The translations under genes and the position numbers were made by a program. This document shows, one piece after another, positions 52,615 through 61,170 of a stretch of DNA of 64,000 bases (position 1 is its first letter; each line of letters opens with the position of its first letter). The notes beneath the pieces were generated by a model. The model was given only the letters and a program-made list of their open reading frames with translations. It made no database searches and had not been told where the DNA came from. The stretch covers positions 1,302,001 through 1,366,000 of the forward strand of contig NZ_CP084561.1 of NCBI RefSeq assembly GCF_021789315.1, in the 5' to 3' direction. Source of the DNA: Arthrobacter sp. FW305-BF8. GTDB taxonomy: Bacteria > Actinomycetota > Actinomycetes > Actinomycetales > Micrococcaceae.

Positions 52615-54117
52615 CTATGCTCCGAAGCGGTCATCGCCGGTCTCCGCATCTCTCAGCACCGCCAAAAACAGCGAGTTCGGCCGTGCCCCGGGCAGCACGC
52701 GGCGCAGGTCGGCCAGCGCTTCCAACGGAGAGATTCCGGCAACGCGGGCACCATACAGAGCAGCGACGGTGGGCGTACGGGACTCCGCCCGAACGCAGTG
52801 CAGCAGGACCGTCTTGCCCTCGGCCCGGTAGCGTTCGACGGCGGCCGCCGCCTCCCGGAGCACGAAGTCCGGATGGGCGTTGTCCCCGGCATCGAAGGAA
52901 TCGACCACCCAGAACGTGGCGTGGTCGTGGACGGCAACCGACGGAACGTCCTCCATTCCGAGCCGGCACAGTGACACCACGGCGTCGATCCCCAGCTCAG
53001 CCACCTGGGCGATGGAAGCAACACCGCCCAGCCACAGGCCGTCGTCATGGGGGTGCCGGACCAGCCCATCGGTGCGGCCCCACATGCTGTAGTCGTGGGT
53101 CACCGCCCGTGGCCAGGACTCCAGACGGCGGCCTTCGCCGCGGCCCAGCTCCATCCCGAGTGCCATCAGGTCGCGGGCGCGCAGCCCTGGCCAGCCGTGC
53201 AGGTGCTGCCGCCACTCGAACGGGACGGCCGAGTAACCGTAAGCGCCTCCGAGCAGGCCGCCGGCGATAGCCGCAACGGTATCCGTGTCGCGGCCGCCGC
53301 GGACGGCTTCCTCCAAGGCCACCCGGAGGTGCGGGGGACCGGACGTGGGGGCCGATGTGTAGTGGATGGCGCTCCACGCTCCCTGGAATGCTTCCACCAC
53401 CCAGCCGTTGCGGGCGAAGTCCCGCGGCCGGGACCGCTCCGCGACCTCAATCCGCTCCAGCCAGACGGCCGCCCGCGCCGCGGGCAGCAAGCCGAGGCCC
53501 GCCCGGACGTCCAGCACGCCGGTGAGGACCGCCTTCCGGATGGCGACGCACCACAGGCCGCACGCCTCCTGTGCGTCGGCATCGGCGTGGGTCAGGGTAC
53601 TGACCACCCCGGCCTGAGCCATGAGTTCCTCGGGGCTGCGGTCCAGATAGGCCAGAGCCAGGGGAGCGGTGCGCATCAGCGAGCCGTTGCCGGCGCTCCG
53701 GCCGGTGCGGGCATGGAACTCAGCCGCAGCGGTCGTGAAGTCACCGGCGTCGGCGTAGCTCCGGCCGGCGGCCACGGCCAGCCGCCGAGCGGCAGCGATG
53801 ACTGAGCTGGTCTGCGCGCCCACGTCCTTGGCTTCGGTGGCCCATCCCGTCCAGGCCCGCACAACAGCGGTCAGCACTGAAGGGGAGCCAGGATCGGACG
53901 GGGCGTCCACCAGCGCGTCGGCGAGGGCGACGGCCATGGACGCGTCGTCGGTCCACTCTGCGGGGGCGAAGCCGAACGGGCCGCCGCCCTTCATGCTCAC
54001 CGGGGTGCCGTCGGGCAGCGGTGCGCCGAATTCGTAGCCGGCACCGAGGGCGTCACCGGCGGCCAGGGTGACTAGGACACCGGCGGCGCGGTCGTTCTGC
54101 AGTGGGTTCAGATTCAT
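52615..54117 (-). CDS. ADP-ribosylglycohydrolase-dual-specificity-phosphatase fusion
   Basis: A 500-residue protein. Residues 1 to about 330 are an ADP-ribosylglycohydrolase (DraG/ARH type): GDALGAGYEFG, EWTDDASMAVALADAL, LTHADADAQEACG and GGRDTDTVAAIAGGLLGGAYG. The C-terminal part (about 345-490) is a dual-specificity phosphatase-like domain with the CX5R loop HCVRAESRT and a candidate acid in VVDSFDAGDNAHPD. It would remove ADP-ribose and phosphate from a common substrate. One oddity: TDDA replaces the usual TDDT metal motif. ATG 54117 overlaps the ARPP-1 stop by ATGA. Confidence 0.88.
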   Translation of the reverse strand: MNLNPLQNDRAAGVLVTLAAGDALGAGYEFGAPLPDGTPVSMKGGGPFGFAPAEWTDDASMAVALADALVDAPSDPGSPSVLTAVVRAWTGWATEAKDVGAQTSSVIAAARRLAVAAGRSYADAGDFTTAAAEFHARTGRSAGNGSLMRTAPLALAYLDRSPEELMAQAGVVSTLTHADADAQEACGLWCVAIRKAVLTGVLDVRAGLGLLPAARAAVWLERIEVAERSRPRDFARNGWVVEAFQGAWSAIHYTSAPTSGPPHLRVALEEAVRGGRDTDTVAAIAGGLLGGAYGYSAVPFEWRQHLHGWPGLRARDLMALGMELGRGEGRRLESWPRAVTHDYSMWGRTDGLVRHPHDDGLWLGGVASIAQVAELGIDAVVSLCRLGMEDVPSVAVHDHATFWVVDSFDAGDNAHPDFVLREAAAAVERYRAEGKTVLLHCVRAESRTPTVAALYGARVAGISPLEALADLRRVLPGARPNSLFLAVLRDAETGDDRFGA

Positions 54118-55076
54118 GCGATCTCCATCAGGGGGTGGTTGTTGTTCCAGCCGGTCAGGTGGGCCAGCTCGGGTTCGCGGTGGGGGAGTGCGACGGCGAT
54201 CCCCGCCACCGCGAGCTGCCCCGTGGTCCGGGTGACGTTGCGGCTGCGCAGGGCGCCGTGGTTCCGGACCTCCAGAGCCGGCAGGCCGCCGTCGAACGCT
54301 CCAAGTTCCAAGGCTTGGAAGGCGGCGGCGAAGTCGCGGGCCCGCTGGCCGGGCATCGGGCCGGACGCCATCACCTGCGGCGGCAGGAGCTCCAAGTCCA
54401 GCAGCGCGGATTCGACCAGCTGGCGGTAGTGCCGCCGGAACAGCGTGTGGGTGCCGAAGACCTCCAGCAGGAGCGGCTGCGTGCCGAGCCCGATCACCAC
54501 GCCGCGCTGGCCCTCGAGCGGAGCCGGGGCGTCGCCGGCACCGAACCGGCGGTCCTTCCGGGGCTCTGCGGTGAACCGGTCCAGGTGCTCGAGTAGGGAG
54601 CTGGTGGCGGACCGGCCCCGGGCGGCGTCGAAGCGGGCAACCCGGTTCCAGATGCGGCCCTGGCGGCCCACGCCGCCCGGGTCCGCGACCGCGGTCACGA
54701 GTTCGGACCGGACATTCAGCGGTGCGCGGCGGGCCTGGCGGCGGTGGCTGTGGGTGCCTTCCCAGCGGCCGGCCTCCACGCAGTAAGTGTCGATGTCGCG
54801 GGTCTCGCCCGGACCCAGGACGACATCCCGCGCACAGGTCCGGTGCTGCTGGCCGCCCTCGAGCAGCTCGCCTTCGAGCAGGAGGGCCGGGCGCGGGCCA
54901 TTGTTGGTGACGGTGAGCCGGGCGACCTGCGGGCCGCTGGCCAGCTCGGTGGCGGCGACGTCGGCGTGGGTGCCGGTGCTGATGCCGAGCTCGCCTGCAC
55001 CGCTGGTCCACACCGGAAAGATGGTGAGCGGGCCGAGGGCAGTGCCGGCCCCGACGTGGAGCTGTTGAACCTTCAT
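54114..55076 (-). CDS. ARPP-1 domain protein
   Basis: A 320-residue ARPP-1 protein (a family named for its association with ADP-ribosylglycohydrolase, rhodanese and phosphatase proteins). Beta-rich N-terminus (FPVWTSG, LTVTNNGPRPALLLEGELLEGGQQHR, with RCARDVVLGPGE nearby), then WEGTHSHRRQARRAPLNVRS and a helical C-terminal half. Translationally coupled to the hydrolase-phosphatase and divergent from the NrtR-type gene. Its reaction is unknown; a role with ADP-ribosylated substrates is inferred from context. The start at ATG 55076 is 15 bases from the operator. Confidence 0.82.
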   Translation of the reverse strand: MKVQQLHVGAGTALGPLTIFPVWTSGAGELGISTGTHADVAATELASGPQVARLTVTNNGPRPALLLEGELLEGGQQHRTCARDVVLGPGETRDIDTYCVEAGRWEGTHSHRRQARRAPLNVRSELVTAVADPGGVGRQGRIWNRVARFDAARGRSATSSLLEHLDRFTAEPRKDRRFGAGDAPAPLEGQRGVVIGLGTQPLLLEVFGTHTLFRRHYRQLVESALLDLELLPPQVMASGPMPGQRARDFAAAFQALELGAFDGGLPALEVRNHGALRSRNVTRTTGQLAVAGIAVALPHREPELAHLTGWNNNHPLMEIA

Positions 55077-55091
55077 GACGGTCTCCGATCT

Positions 55092-55111
55092 TTAGCTCAG
55101 ATCTGAGCTAA
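55092..55111. promoter_or_regulatory. NrtR-type operator, perfect 20-bp palindrome
   Basis: TTAGCTCAGATCTGAGCTAA reads the same on both strands without a mismatch. It occupies the 47-base gap between the divergent ARPP-1 and NrtR-type genes, so the NUDIX regulator almost certainly binds it and controls both sides. Confidence 0.8.
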
Positions 55112-55123
55112 TTAGCCTCAAGT

Positions 55124-55843
55124 ATGCACGGCTTGAATCTTTTGCGCAATACTGAAATAAATAGTTCTGTGAAGACCTCGAAGGATGCTCCCGCCACGTC
55201 CCTGCTCGACTACCCGCGGCCGTCGGTGGCGGTGGATACCGCTGTGCTGACCGTCGCCGACGGCAGCCTCCAAGTACTGCTGGTGCGCCGCGGCGGGGAG
55301 CACCATCACGGCGAGCGGGCGCTGCCGGGCACCTTCCTGCGGGAGCGGGAGCGGCTGTCGGACGCGGTATTGCGGTCCCTGCGGGAGAAGGCGGGGATCT
55401 CGGGCCGGGTCCCCCGGCAGCTGCACGTCTTCGATGAGCCGGAACGGGATGACCGTGGCTGGGTGCTGTCCGTTGCGCACGTGGATGTGGTTCCGTTGGC
55501 GGAGCTGGAGGGCGCGTTGAAGTCCGACGGCGTCCGGCTGGCTTTCGTGGGCGGCGAACCGGAGGTGGTCGCGGGGCTGCCGTACGGGCATGCGGAGATT
55601 GTCGGCAAAGCCGTGGAGTGGCTGCGGGCAGCCTACGCGGAGGCGCCGGACCCTGGCGCGTTGTTGGAGGAACCGTTCACGCTCAAGGATCTGCGGGAGC
55701 TGCACGAGGTGGTGGCGGGTCACTCGCTGATGCGGGACACATTCCGCCGGTTCATGGAGCCGCAGCTGACGGGGACGGGGCAGATGTCCGACGGGACGCG
55801 GGGGAGGCCGTCAAGGTTATGGGTGAGAGCCTCAGTGTCATGA
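55124..55843 (+). CDS. NrtR-type NUDIX transcriptional regulator
   Basis: A 239-residue NrtR-like protein: an N-terminal NUDIX-fold domain (about 25-165: AVDTAVLTVADGSLQVLLVRRG and LPGTFLRERERLSDAVLRSLREKAGI, in which the NUDIX-box catalytic residues are partly replaced, as in ADP-ribose-sensing NrtRs) and a C-terminal winged helix (about 180-239: EPFTLKDLRELHEVVAGHSLMR, and RDTFRRF). NrtRs release DNA on binding ADP-ribose, which fits the ADP-ribosyl-hydrolase neighbours. ATG 55124 lies 12 bases after the operator; GTG 55169 is an alternative start. Confidence 0.85.
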   Translation: MHGLNLLRNTEINSSVKTSKDAPATSLLDYPRPSVAVDTAVLTVADGSLQVLLVRRGGEHHHGERALPGTFLRERERLSDAVLRSLREKAGISGRVPRQLHVFDEPERDDRGWVLSVAHVDVVPLAELEGALKSDGVRLAFVGGEPEVVAGLPYGHAEIVGKAVEWLRAAYAEAPDPGALLEEPFTLKDLRELHEVVAGHSLMRDTFRRFMEPQLTGTGQMSDGTRGRPSRLWVRASVS

Positions 55844-55899
55844 CAGGCGGGCGTCCGACGAACGGAAACGAGGGTGGCCCCGGTTACACTGTCTACAGT

Positions 55900-55915
55900 T
55901 GCTGGAATACCAGCA
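55900..55915. promoter_or_regulatory. Dyad in the promoter region of the Z1 operon
   Basis: TGCTGG-AATA-CCAGCA, 60 bases before the TTG start of the GHKL gene, next to the AT-rich stretch TATATATC that may hold the -10 box. A possible operator; also compatible with a short hairpin. Confidence 0.4.
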
Positions 55916-55945
55916 TCTGGAAGTTGTATATATCGAGAACTAGTG

Positions 55946-55970
55946 GGGGTACCCCGCACTGTGGGGGAAG
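55946..55970 (+). promoter_or_regulatory. Ribosome site of the Z1 operon with competing C-rich arm
   Basis: GGGGTACCCC (55946-55955) is followed by GCACTGT and GGGGGAAG (55963-55970), the ribosome site of the GHKL gene. The CCCC of the palindrome can pair either with its own GGGG or with the GGGG of the ribosome site, so translation of the first operon gene might be restrained by RNA folding. Inference from pairing only. Confidence 0.4.
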
Positions 55971-55975
55971 TTTAA

Positions 55976-57445
55976 TTGGCAAAATCACGGATCGTAGTAC
56001 CGGATGCGCATCTAATGGAATCGATGAGGGCAGTCGGGTACTCCTTGGAGACTGCCATAGCCGACGTAGTCGACAACTCCATAGCTGCAAACGCAGGTTT
56101 AGTGGAGATCTTGTATCAATCGCATCCTGATACTGCCCACATTTCCATATTGGATGATGGACGCGGCATGGATGATGAAGAGATCGTATCAGCTATGCAG
56201 CTGGCGTCTACAAGCGCAGTCGACGAGCGCCATGCGACGGACCTTGGGCGATTCGGCCTAGGGCTGAAAACGGCTTCTTTGTCACAGTGTCGATGCTTGA
56301 CGGTCATCTCAAAAAAGGATGGCGTTGTTAGTGGCGCCCGGTGGGACATGGACCACTTGGCAAACGTCAGAAAATGGGAGCTGCTCATACTGAGCACCCG
56401 AGAAATATCGGCGGTGCCGGGCGTTGAACTTCTTAGCCAGCTCGACTCCGGCACCTTGGTTGTCTGGACGAAGCTGAACGATGCAGACCTCGAGAGCGCC
56501 GTGTTTGGGGAGATCTGGGACCAGCGAATGATGGACGCCAAGGACCACCTTGCGTTGGTCTTCCATCGATTTCTCGCCGGGGAGCACGGCAAGAAGTTCC
56601 GTATGCGTCTGAACGGCACGGGAATAAAGCCCGCCGATCCCTTTTTGGCACGTAACAGCGCGACGCAAGCCGGCACGGAAGAAAAGCTTCCCATCGGCGA
56701 TACGCATATTACGATCAAGCCTTTCACGCTGCCCTACCTTAATAAAATGACTGCGGCCGACAAGAAAGCGGCGCAGGTGAACGGGACTCTGCGTGACAGC
56801 CAAGGGTTCTACGTATACCGCAGTATGCGCCTAGTCATAGGGGGCAGCTGGTTTCGAGTCGCGCCCCGCACAGAACTCGGAAAGCTAGCACGGGTACGTG
56901 TGGACATTCCCAACACCCTAGATCATTTGTGGGCGCTAGATATTAAGAAGTCAACGGCTGTGCCACCACCTGCTGTTAAGAACATCCTCCGCAAAGTTAT
57001 CGATCGATTAGTGCAACCGAGCCAAAGGGCCTTCAAGCATAAGGGAACCAAGGAAGCCGGCAGCAAAGCTGTCCTGCATACTTGGGAAGCAAACTCAGGG
57101 CGCGATTCTTTCTTTTATAAGATAAACCGTGATCACCCAATTCTTCGCGCGCTTTCCGGAACTTTATCTGTCGACCAGACTCGTACACTTGAGAACTTTA
57201 TCCGCAATGTGGAATCGTCCTTTCCCCTTGAGGATGCATATATTCGCATGGCTGGTGACCAGGTAGCAGGAGCCCCAAGCCCCACGGAATCAGAGATCGT
57301 GGAGGAGCTCCGGGACTATTGGAAAAAGTATGAGCAGAATGGCTTCGATTCAGAAGAGTTCCGTACCTCTTTTAAGGCCGTCGCCCGCTATGCTGCAATT
57401 GAGAATATTCACAGCCTGCTTGACGAGGTAGTTGGAGGAAACTAG
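55976..57445 (+). CDS. GHKL (MORC/HSP90-like) ATPase, Z1 operon
   Basis: A 489-residue GHKL ATPase. N-box ETAIADVVDNSIAANA with Asn34, DDGRGMDDEE (Asp61-Met65) and G2 box GRFGLGLKTAS (91-101) are all intact. The C-terminal half (about 220-489) resembles MutL/MORC-type proteins. TTG 55976 is preceded by GGGGGAAG five bases away. First gene of a four-gene operon with Z1, PD-(D/E)XK and AIPR genes, a composition proposed for restriction-like anti-phage systems in which the GHKL ATPase acts as sensor or clamp. Confidence 0.87.
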   Translation: MAKSRIVVPDAHLMESMRAVGYSLETAIADVVDNSIAANAGLVEILYQSHPDTAHISILDDGRGMDDEEIVSAMQLASTSAVDERHATDLGRFGLGLKTASLSQCRCLTVISKKDGVVSGARWDMDHLANVRKWELLILSTREISAVPGVELLSQLDSGTLVVWTKLNDADLESAVFGEIWDQRMMDAKDHLALVFHRFLAGEHGKKFRMRLNGTGIKPADPFLARNSATQAGTEEKLPIGDTHITIKPFTLPYLNKMTAADKKAAQVNGTLRDSQGFYVYRSMRLVIGGSWFRVAPRTELGKLARVRVDIPNTLDHLWALDIKKSTAVPPPAVKNILRKVIDRLVQPSQRAFKHKGTKEAGSKAVLHTWEANSGRDSFFYKINRDHPILRALSGTLSVDQTRTLENFIRNVESSFPLEDAYIRMAGDQVAGAPSPTESEIVEELRDYWKKYEQNGFDSEEFRTSFKAVARYAAIENIHSLLDEVVGGN

Positions 57446-57449
57446 CACC

Positions 57450-60173
57450 ATGAGTATTATGACGGAAGTTGAGGAAGCCGCAGCTGCAGAACTTGAAAGC
57501 GCTGTTTTGGCTGTGCTTGTGGGCAAGTCAAAGCTGACTGAATTGGCAGTAGACGACAAGATAGGCAAGTATGCCGCCATCCATGCTGAGGACCTCACAC
57601 CCGAGCAAGTGAACCTGGTACGCGATCGCATACATGCCAAGCTCGGAATCACAATGGACGACGGAACTGTACTCCGGGATGATCAGTATGAGCTGTGGCT
57701 CGAAGACGCCCGTAAGACGACGAATTTCAAACGCGCAGCGACCTATCGTCAGTATCTCGTCGGGGATGAGGGGTTTTCCCCAACCGTTGTCACCGCGATG
57801 GATGAGCTGACTGACGACCTCCTTGAACTAGTTGGCAACCCGAAAAAGCCCGGGGCTTGGGCTCGTAGGGGCCTTGTCCTGGGTGACGTGCAGTCAGGAA
57901 AGACGGCCACCTATCTAGGGCTCTTCAACAAGGCGATCGATGCGGGCTACAGGCTAATTATCGTCCTTGCCGGCCACACCGAGCACCTTCGGAAGCAGAC
58001 CCAGAAGAGGGTGGATGAAGGCGTAATTGGGCGCAGAACCCCGACCAAGCCTAAGAAAGGCAGCGGGGCAAAGCTACCTGGTGAAATATACGTCGGCATA
58101 GGGAAACATGATGTAGATCTTGCGAAGAAGGTTCAACGTCTGACCAGCGAATGGGCGGACTTCAATGCTGCTTCCCAGCAAGGGTTTTCGCTGCATTTGG
58201 AAGGGATGGATAACATCCCGTTCATTTTCGTTGTGAAAAAGAATAAGTCGATTTTGGAAAATCTGCATGGATGGCTTGCTGATCAGGCGAAGGATACTGG
58301 AAAGCTGGACTTCCCACTTTTGTTGCTTGATGATGAGTCAGATTATGCCTCAGTGAATACGCGCGATGAAGATAACCCGACTGTCATTAATGAGCTGATC
58401 AGGCGTCTGCTTGATGTCTTTCAGCGGAGTTCATACTTGGGATTCTCGGCCACGCCGTTTGCAAATATTTTCATTGATTCTGACGTTGAAAATGACATCT
58501 ACCCGCGTGATTACATTTACAGTCTGGAAGCACCCTCGAACTACGTGGGGGCGGAGCGCGTTTTCTCACCATCTGAGGAGATTGGAATCAGTCCGACTGT
58601 TCACCTGTTCGACAGTGAGGATTACTTCCCTGCAGGCCATAAGGTCGGTCACCAAGTTGTGGGCTTGCCGCCGAGCCTAAATGAAGCTCTTAGGGTCTAC
58701 CTTGTCGCTAATGCCATTAGAGATCTCCGGGGACAGGTTGATAAGAAACGCTCGATGCTTATTAATGTCTCTCGGTACGTAGCTGTACAGGAACAAGTCC
58801 ACCAGTTGGTTGCAGGCGAACTGCTTAAACTGAAGAACGCTGTTGCCCTGCATGCAAGCTCCTATGCAGCAGGGCATCCCAACGAAGAAGTGGAATCGAT
58901 TAGGGCAGCGTTTGAGAAGTTCTATAGTGACTGCGAGTACTCGTGGAGCGAGGTTCTCGATCAGCTTCCCGCGGCTGTGGGCGGAATAGTGGACCGCGTT
59001 ATCAATTCTAAAGTGGATAAGAAACTTGAAGCGTCCGAATCAAAGCTAGCGAATCCCGACCGTCAGGTGGTTGTGGGAGGGGACGTTCTCAGCCGAGGTT
59101 TGACGCTCGAAGGACTTACGGTCAGTTACTTCTACAGACACACGGCCGCCTCCGACACCCTTCTGCAGATGGCCCGTTGGTTCGGCTACCGGCCAGGGTA
59201 CGAGGATCTTTGCCGCGTTTGGATCACCCCCGAGGCGGCCGATAATTTTGCATTCATTGATCGTTCTATTAAGGAACTGCGCATGGATCTCATAGCCATG
59301 CGCGATCAAGGCCTGACCCCCAGAGACTTTGGCCTGGCTGTACGTAAGCACCCTGGTTCAATGCTCATAACTGCGCGAAGCAAGATGAAGTCAGCTACAT
59401 CTGTTTCTAGCTTCAGCATCTCGTACAAAGGGCGGGCTCCTGAGACGACGAAGCTCGCGCCCGTGGCTGCCAAGGGCAATTTCAAAGCTCTGACAAAGCT
59501 GTTGAAAGTGCTGACCGCAGACCATGGCCATCCGAAGCTAGGAAACAAGGGTGGCGGATCTTCGCTTGTATGGCGACAGGTCGATAGGGCAGTCGTGGCT
59601 GCCATGTTGACCGACTATAAGGCGCACCCTATGGACTTCTCCTTTGGTCCAGCACTTGCTGAACACGTTCGATACAAGTCACAGTACGATGCGTGGGACG
59701 TGTGTGTGAGACAGGGCAGCGGCGGAACTTTGACCGTATCCGACGTGAACATGAAATTGATCGAGACAAACTTGGAGCACCAACCAGGGCTCATTGCGGT
59801 TAGCGGTTCCAAAAGGCGTTTGGCAGGATCACAAGATCTGAAGGCCCTGATCGATGGAGCTGCAGCCCAATCGGCCGAGGAAAGCTATCTTGCCCTAAAT
59901 CCAAAGAAAAAAACGGCTCCCGAAGTCGTCTATTTGGATCATTTGGAACGGCCGGCACTCATTATCTATCCGCTAGGCCTTTCAAAGTTTGGGTCGTCAG
60001 AAGATGCAAATGTTGAGCCTCCTGAATGTCCCTTGGTCGGACTGAAGATCGCTTATCCCGGCGGCATCATTGATCCCGATGACACTTCAGAAGATGTTGA
60101 GTACATGATTACGAAGGTGAAGCTGAAGGAGCTGCTGGGCGACGACGGCTGGGAGGATACGGAAAGTGAGTGA
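57450..60173 (+). CDS. Z1-domain superfamily-2 helicase/endonuclease, Z1 operon
   Basis: A 907-residue Z1 protein. Walker A GDVQSGKTATY (145-155), motif II LLLLDDESDYAS (about 293), motif III GFSATPFANIF (about 335), and the Z1-specific C-terminal motifs GGDVLSRGLTLEG and QMARWFGYRPGYEDLCRV. ATG 57450 has GGAGGA upstream, four bases after the GHKL stop. Family proteins are linked with GHKL ATPases in predicted restriction systems. The last 180 residues are unassigned. Confidence 0.9.
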   Translation: MSIMTEVEEAAAAELESAVLAVLVGKSKLTELAVDDKIGKYAAIHAEDLTPEQVNLVRDRIHAKLGITMDDGTVLRDDQYELWLEDARKTTNFKRAATYRQYLVGDEGFSPTVVTAMDELTDDLLELVGNPKKPGAWARRGLVLGDVQSGKTATYLGLFNKAIDAGYRLIIVLAGHTEHLRKQTQKRVDEGVIGRRTPTKPKKGSGAKLPGEIYVGIGKHDVDLAKKVQRLTSEWADFNAASQQGFSLHLEGMDNIPFIFVVKKNKSILENLHGWLADQAKDTGKLDFPLLLLDDESDYASVNTRDEDNPTVINELIRRLLDVFQRSSYLGFSATPFANIFIDSDVENDIYPRDYIYSLEAPSNYVGAERVFSPSEEIGISPTVHLFDSEDYFPAGHKVGHQVVGLPPSLNEALRVYLVANAIRDLRGQVDKKRSMLINVSRYVAVQEQVHQLVAGELLKLKNAVALHASSYAAGHPNEEVESIRAAFEKFYSDCEYSWSEVLDQLPAAVGGIVDRVINSKVDKKLEASESKLANPDRQVVVGGDVLSRGLTLEGLTVSYFYRHTAASDTLLQMARWFGYRPGYEDLCRVWITPEAADNFAFIDRSIKELRMDLIAMRDQGLTPRDFGLAVRKHPGSMLITARSKMKSATSVSSFSISYKGRAPETTKLAPVAAKGNFKALTKLLKVLTADHGHPKLGNKGGGSSLVWRQVDRAVVAAMLTDYKAHPMDFSFGPALAEHVRYKSQYDAWDVCVRQGSGGTLTVSDVNMKLIETNLEHQPGLIAVSGSKRRLAGSQDLKALIDGAAAQSAEESYLALNPKKKTAPEVVYLDHLERPALIIYPLGLSKFGSSEDANVEPPECPLVGLKIAYPGGIIDPDDTSEDVEYMITKVKLKELLGDDGWEDTESE

Positions 60174-61170
60174 ATCGGTCGTCCCACAATCGGTGGAGTC
60201 ACTCTGGCTAGAGTTGATCGCGGAAACAGAACCAAAGCATAAACTTATGTTGCCGGAGAGCGCCTTGAGGCTTTACTACGGGCGGTCTGCCCGTGGTTTT
60301 CCTCAATTCTTCATCCGCTGTAAGAAGCGACCATCAGTCCCCGAGGTTTCTTCGAGTATTGAAGCTACAGTCGCCAAGCGCCAAGACGGTGAATGGGCCC
60401 TTAGGTTCGAACTCGTGGATCTCGATTTCACTCACGCGTTTATGAGCCTTGCTTGGAATCTGGCGCAGGCCAGCAGCGCGCCTGCGACGGAGGATGAAGG
60501 GCTTTCGATTTTTTTGTCTGAACTGGCTGCTTGGAAGCGTCTGTTGACCTTCAGACCCTCAGATCGACGAGGCCTCGGAGAGATCAGGGGACTTTACGCC
60601 GAACTTTGGTTCGGATTGGAAGTTCTGGCACATTCTGTGCCGCTGGGCATTGTTTTGGATTCGTGGGGCGGGCCCATGGGAGCACCCCGAGACTATGCTG
60701 CACCGCTCCCGGTCGCCTATGAAGTGAAATCCGTGTATCCGGAGACAGGCAGCATAAGGATCTCGTCGGCGGAACAGCTTGACTGCGATGGGCCGTTGGA
60801 ACTGATCGTTGTGCGGCTGATAGAGGTGCCGATTGAACTCGCAAATGGTGAATCGCTTCCAAAAATTATCGGAAGGTATATTGACGCGTTGGGACCTGAT
60901 GCTAAACGTCGAGAACGCTTTGTTGAAATATTTGAGAAGAAACTACGTGTCGACGTTGAGGATGACTACTACAATCAATTTCGATTCTTCGTGCAAGGTT
61001 TTAAGCGCTTCAATGTTAATGACGATTTTCCCGTTATACGCCGTTCGGAGCTTGCATCACAGATCGGTGCGGTGGACTACTCGCTGACTTTGGCAGGACT
61101 GAACCAGTTCGAAGTGGAAGGCGCTTCTTTCCAACTGCACATTGAAAAGGATATATCCGTTGACAGTTAA
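60166..61170 (+). CDS. PD-(D/E)XK protein (DUF4420-like), Z1 operon
   Basis: A 334-residue protein. Catalytic-looking residues are Glu146 (GLYAELWFGLEVL), Asp176 (GAPRDYAA) and Glu186-x-Lys188 (VAYEVKSV), with SSAEQLD following, a full PD-(D/E)XK pattern. It starts at GTG 60166, overlapping the Z1 stop by eight bases. Companion of Z1 and AIPR genes in this operon type; likely the DNA-cutting subunit. Confidence 0.85.
   Translation: MSESVVPQSVESLWLELIAETEPKHKLMLPESALRLYYGRSARGFPQFFIRCKKRPSVPEVSSSIEATVAKRQDGEWALRFELVDLDFTHAFMSLAWNLAQASSAPATEDEGLSIFLSELAAWKRLLTFRPSDRRGLGEIRGLYAELWFGLEVLAHSVPLGIVLDSWGGPMGAPRDYAAPLPVAYEVKSVYPETGSIRISSAEQLDCDGPLELIVVRLIEVPIELANGESLPKIIGRYIDALGPDAKRRERFVEIFEKKLRVDVEDDYYNQFRFFVQGFKRFNVNDDFPVIRRSELASQIGAVDYSLTLAGLNQFEVEGASFQLHIEKDISVDS

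Noticed and set aside
52615..55011. 798-residue reading of the hydrolase-phosphatase gene
   Set aside because: The first about 300 codons are a shadow of the ARPP-1 gene, Arg/Pro/Gly-rich and without homology; the true start is ATG 54117.
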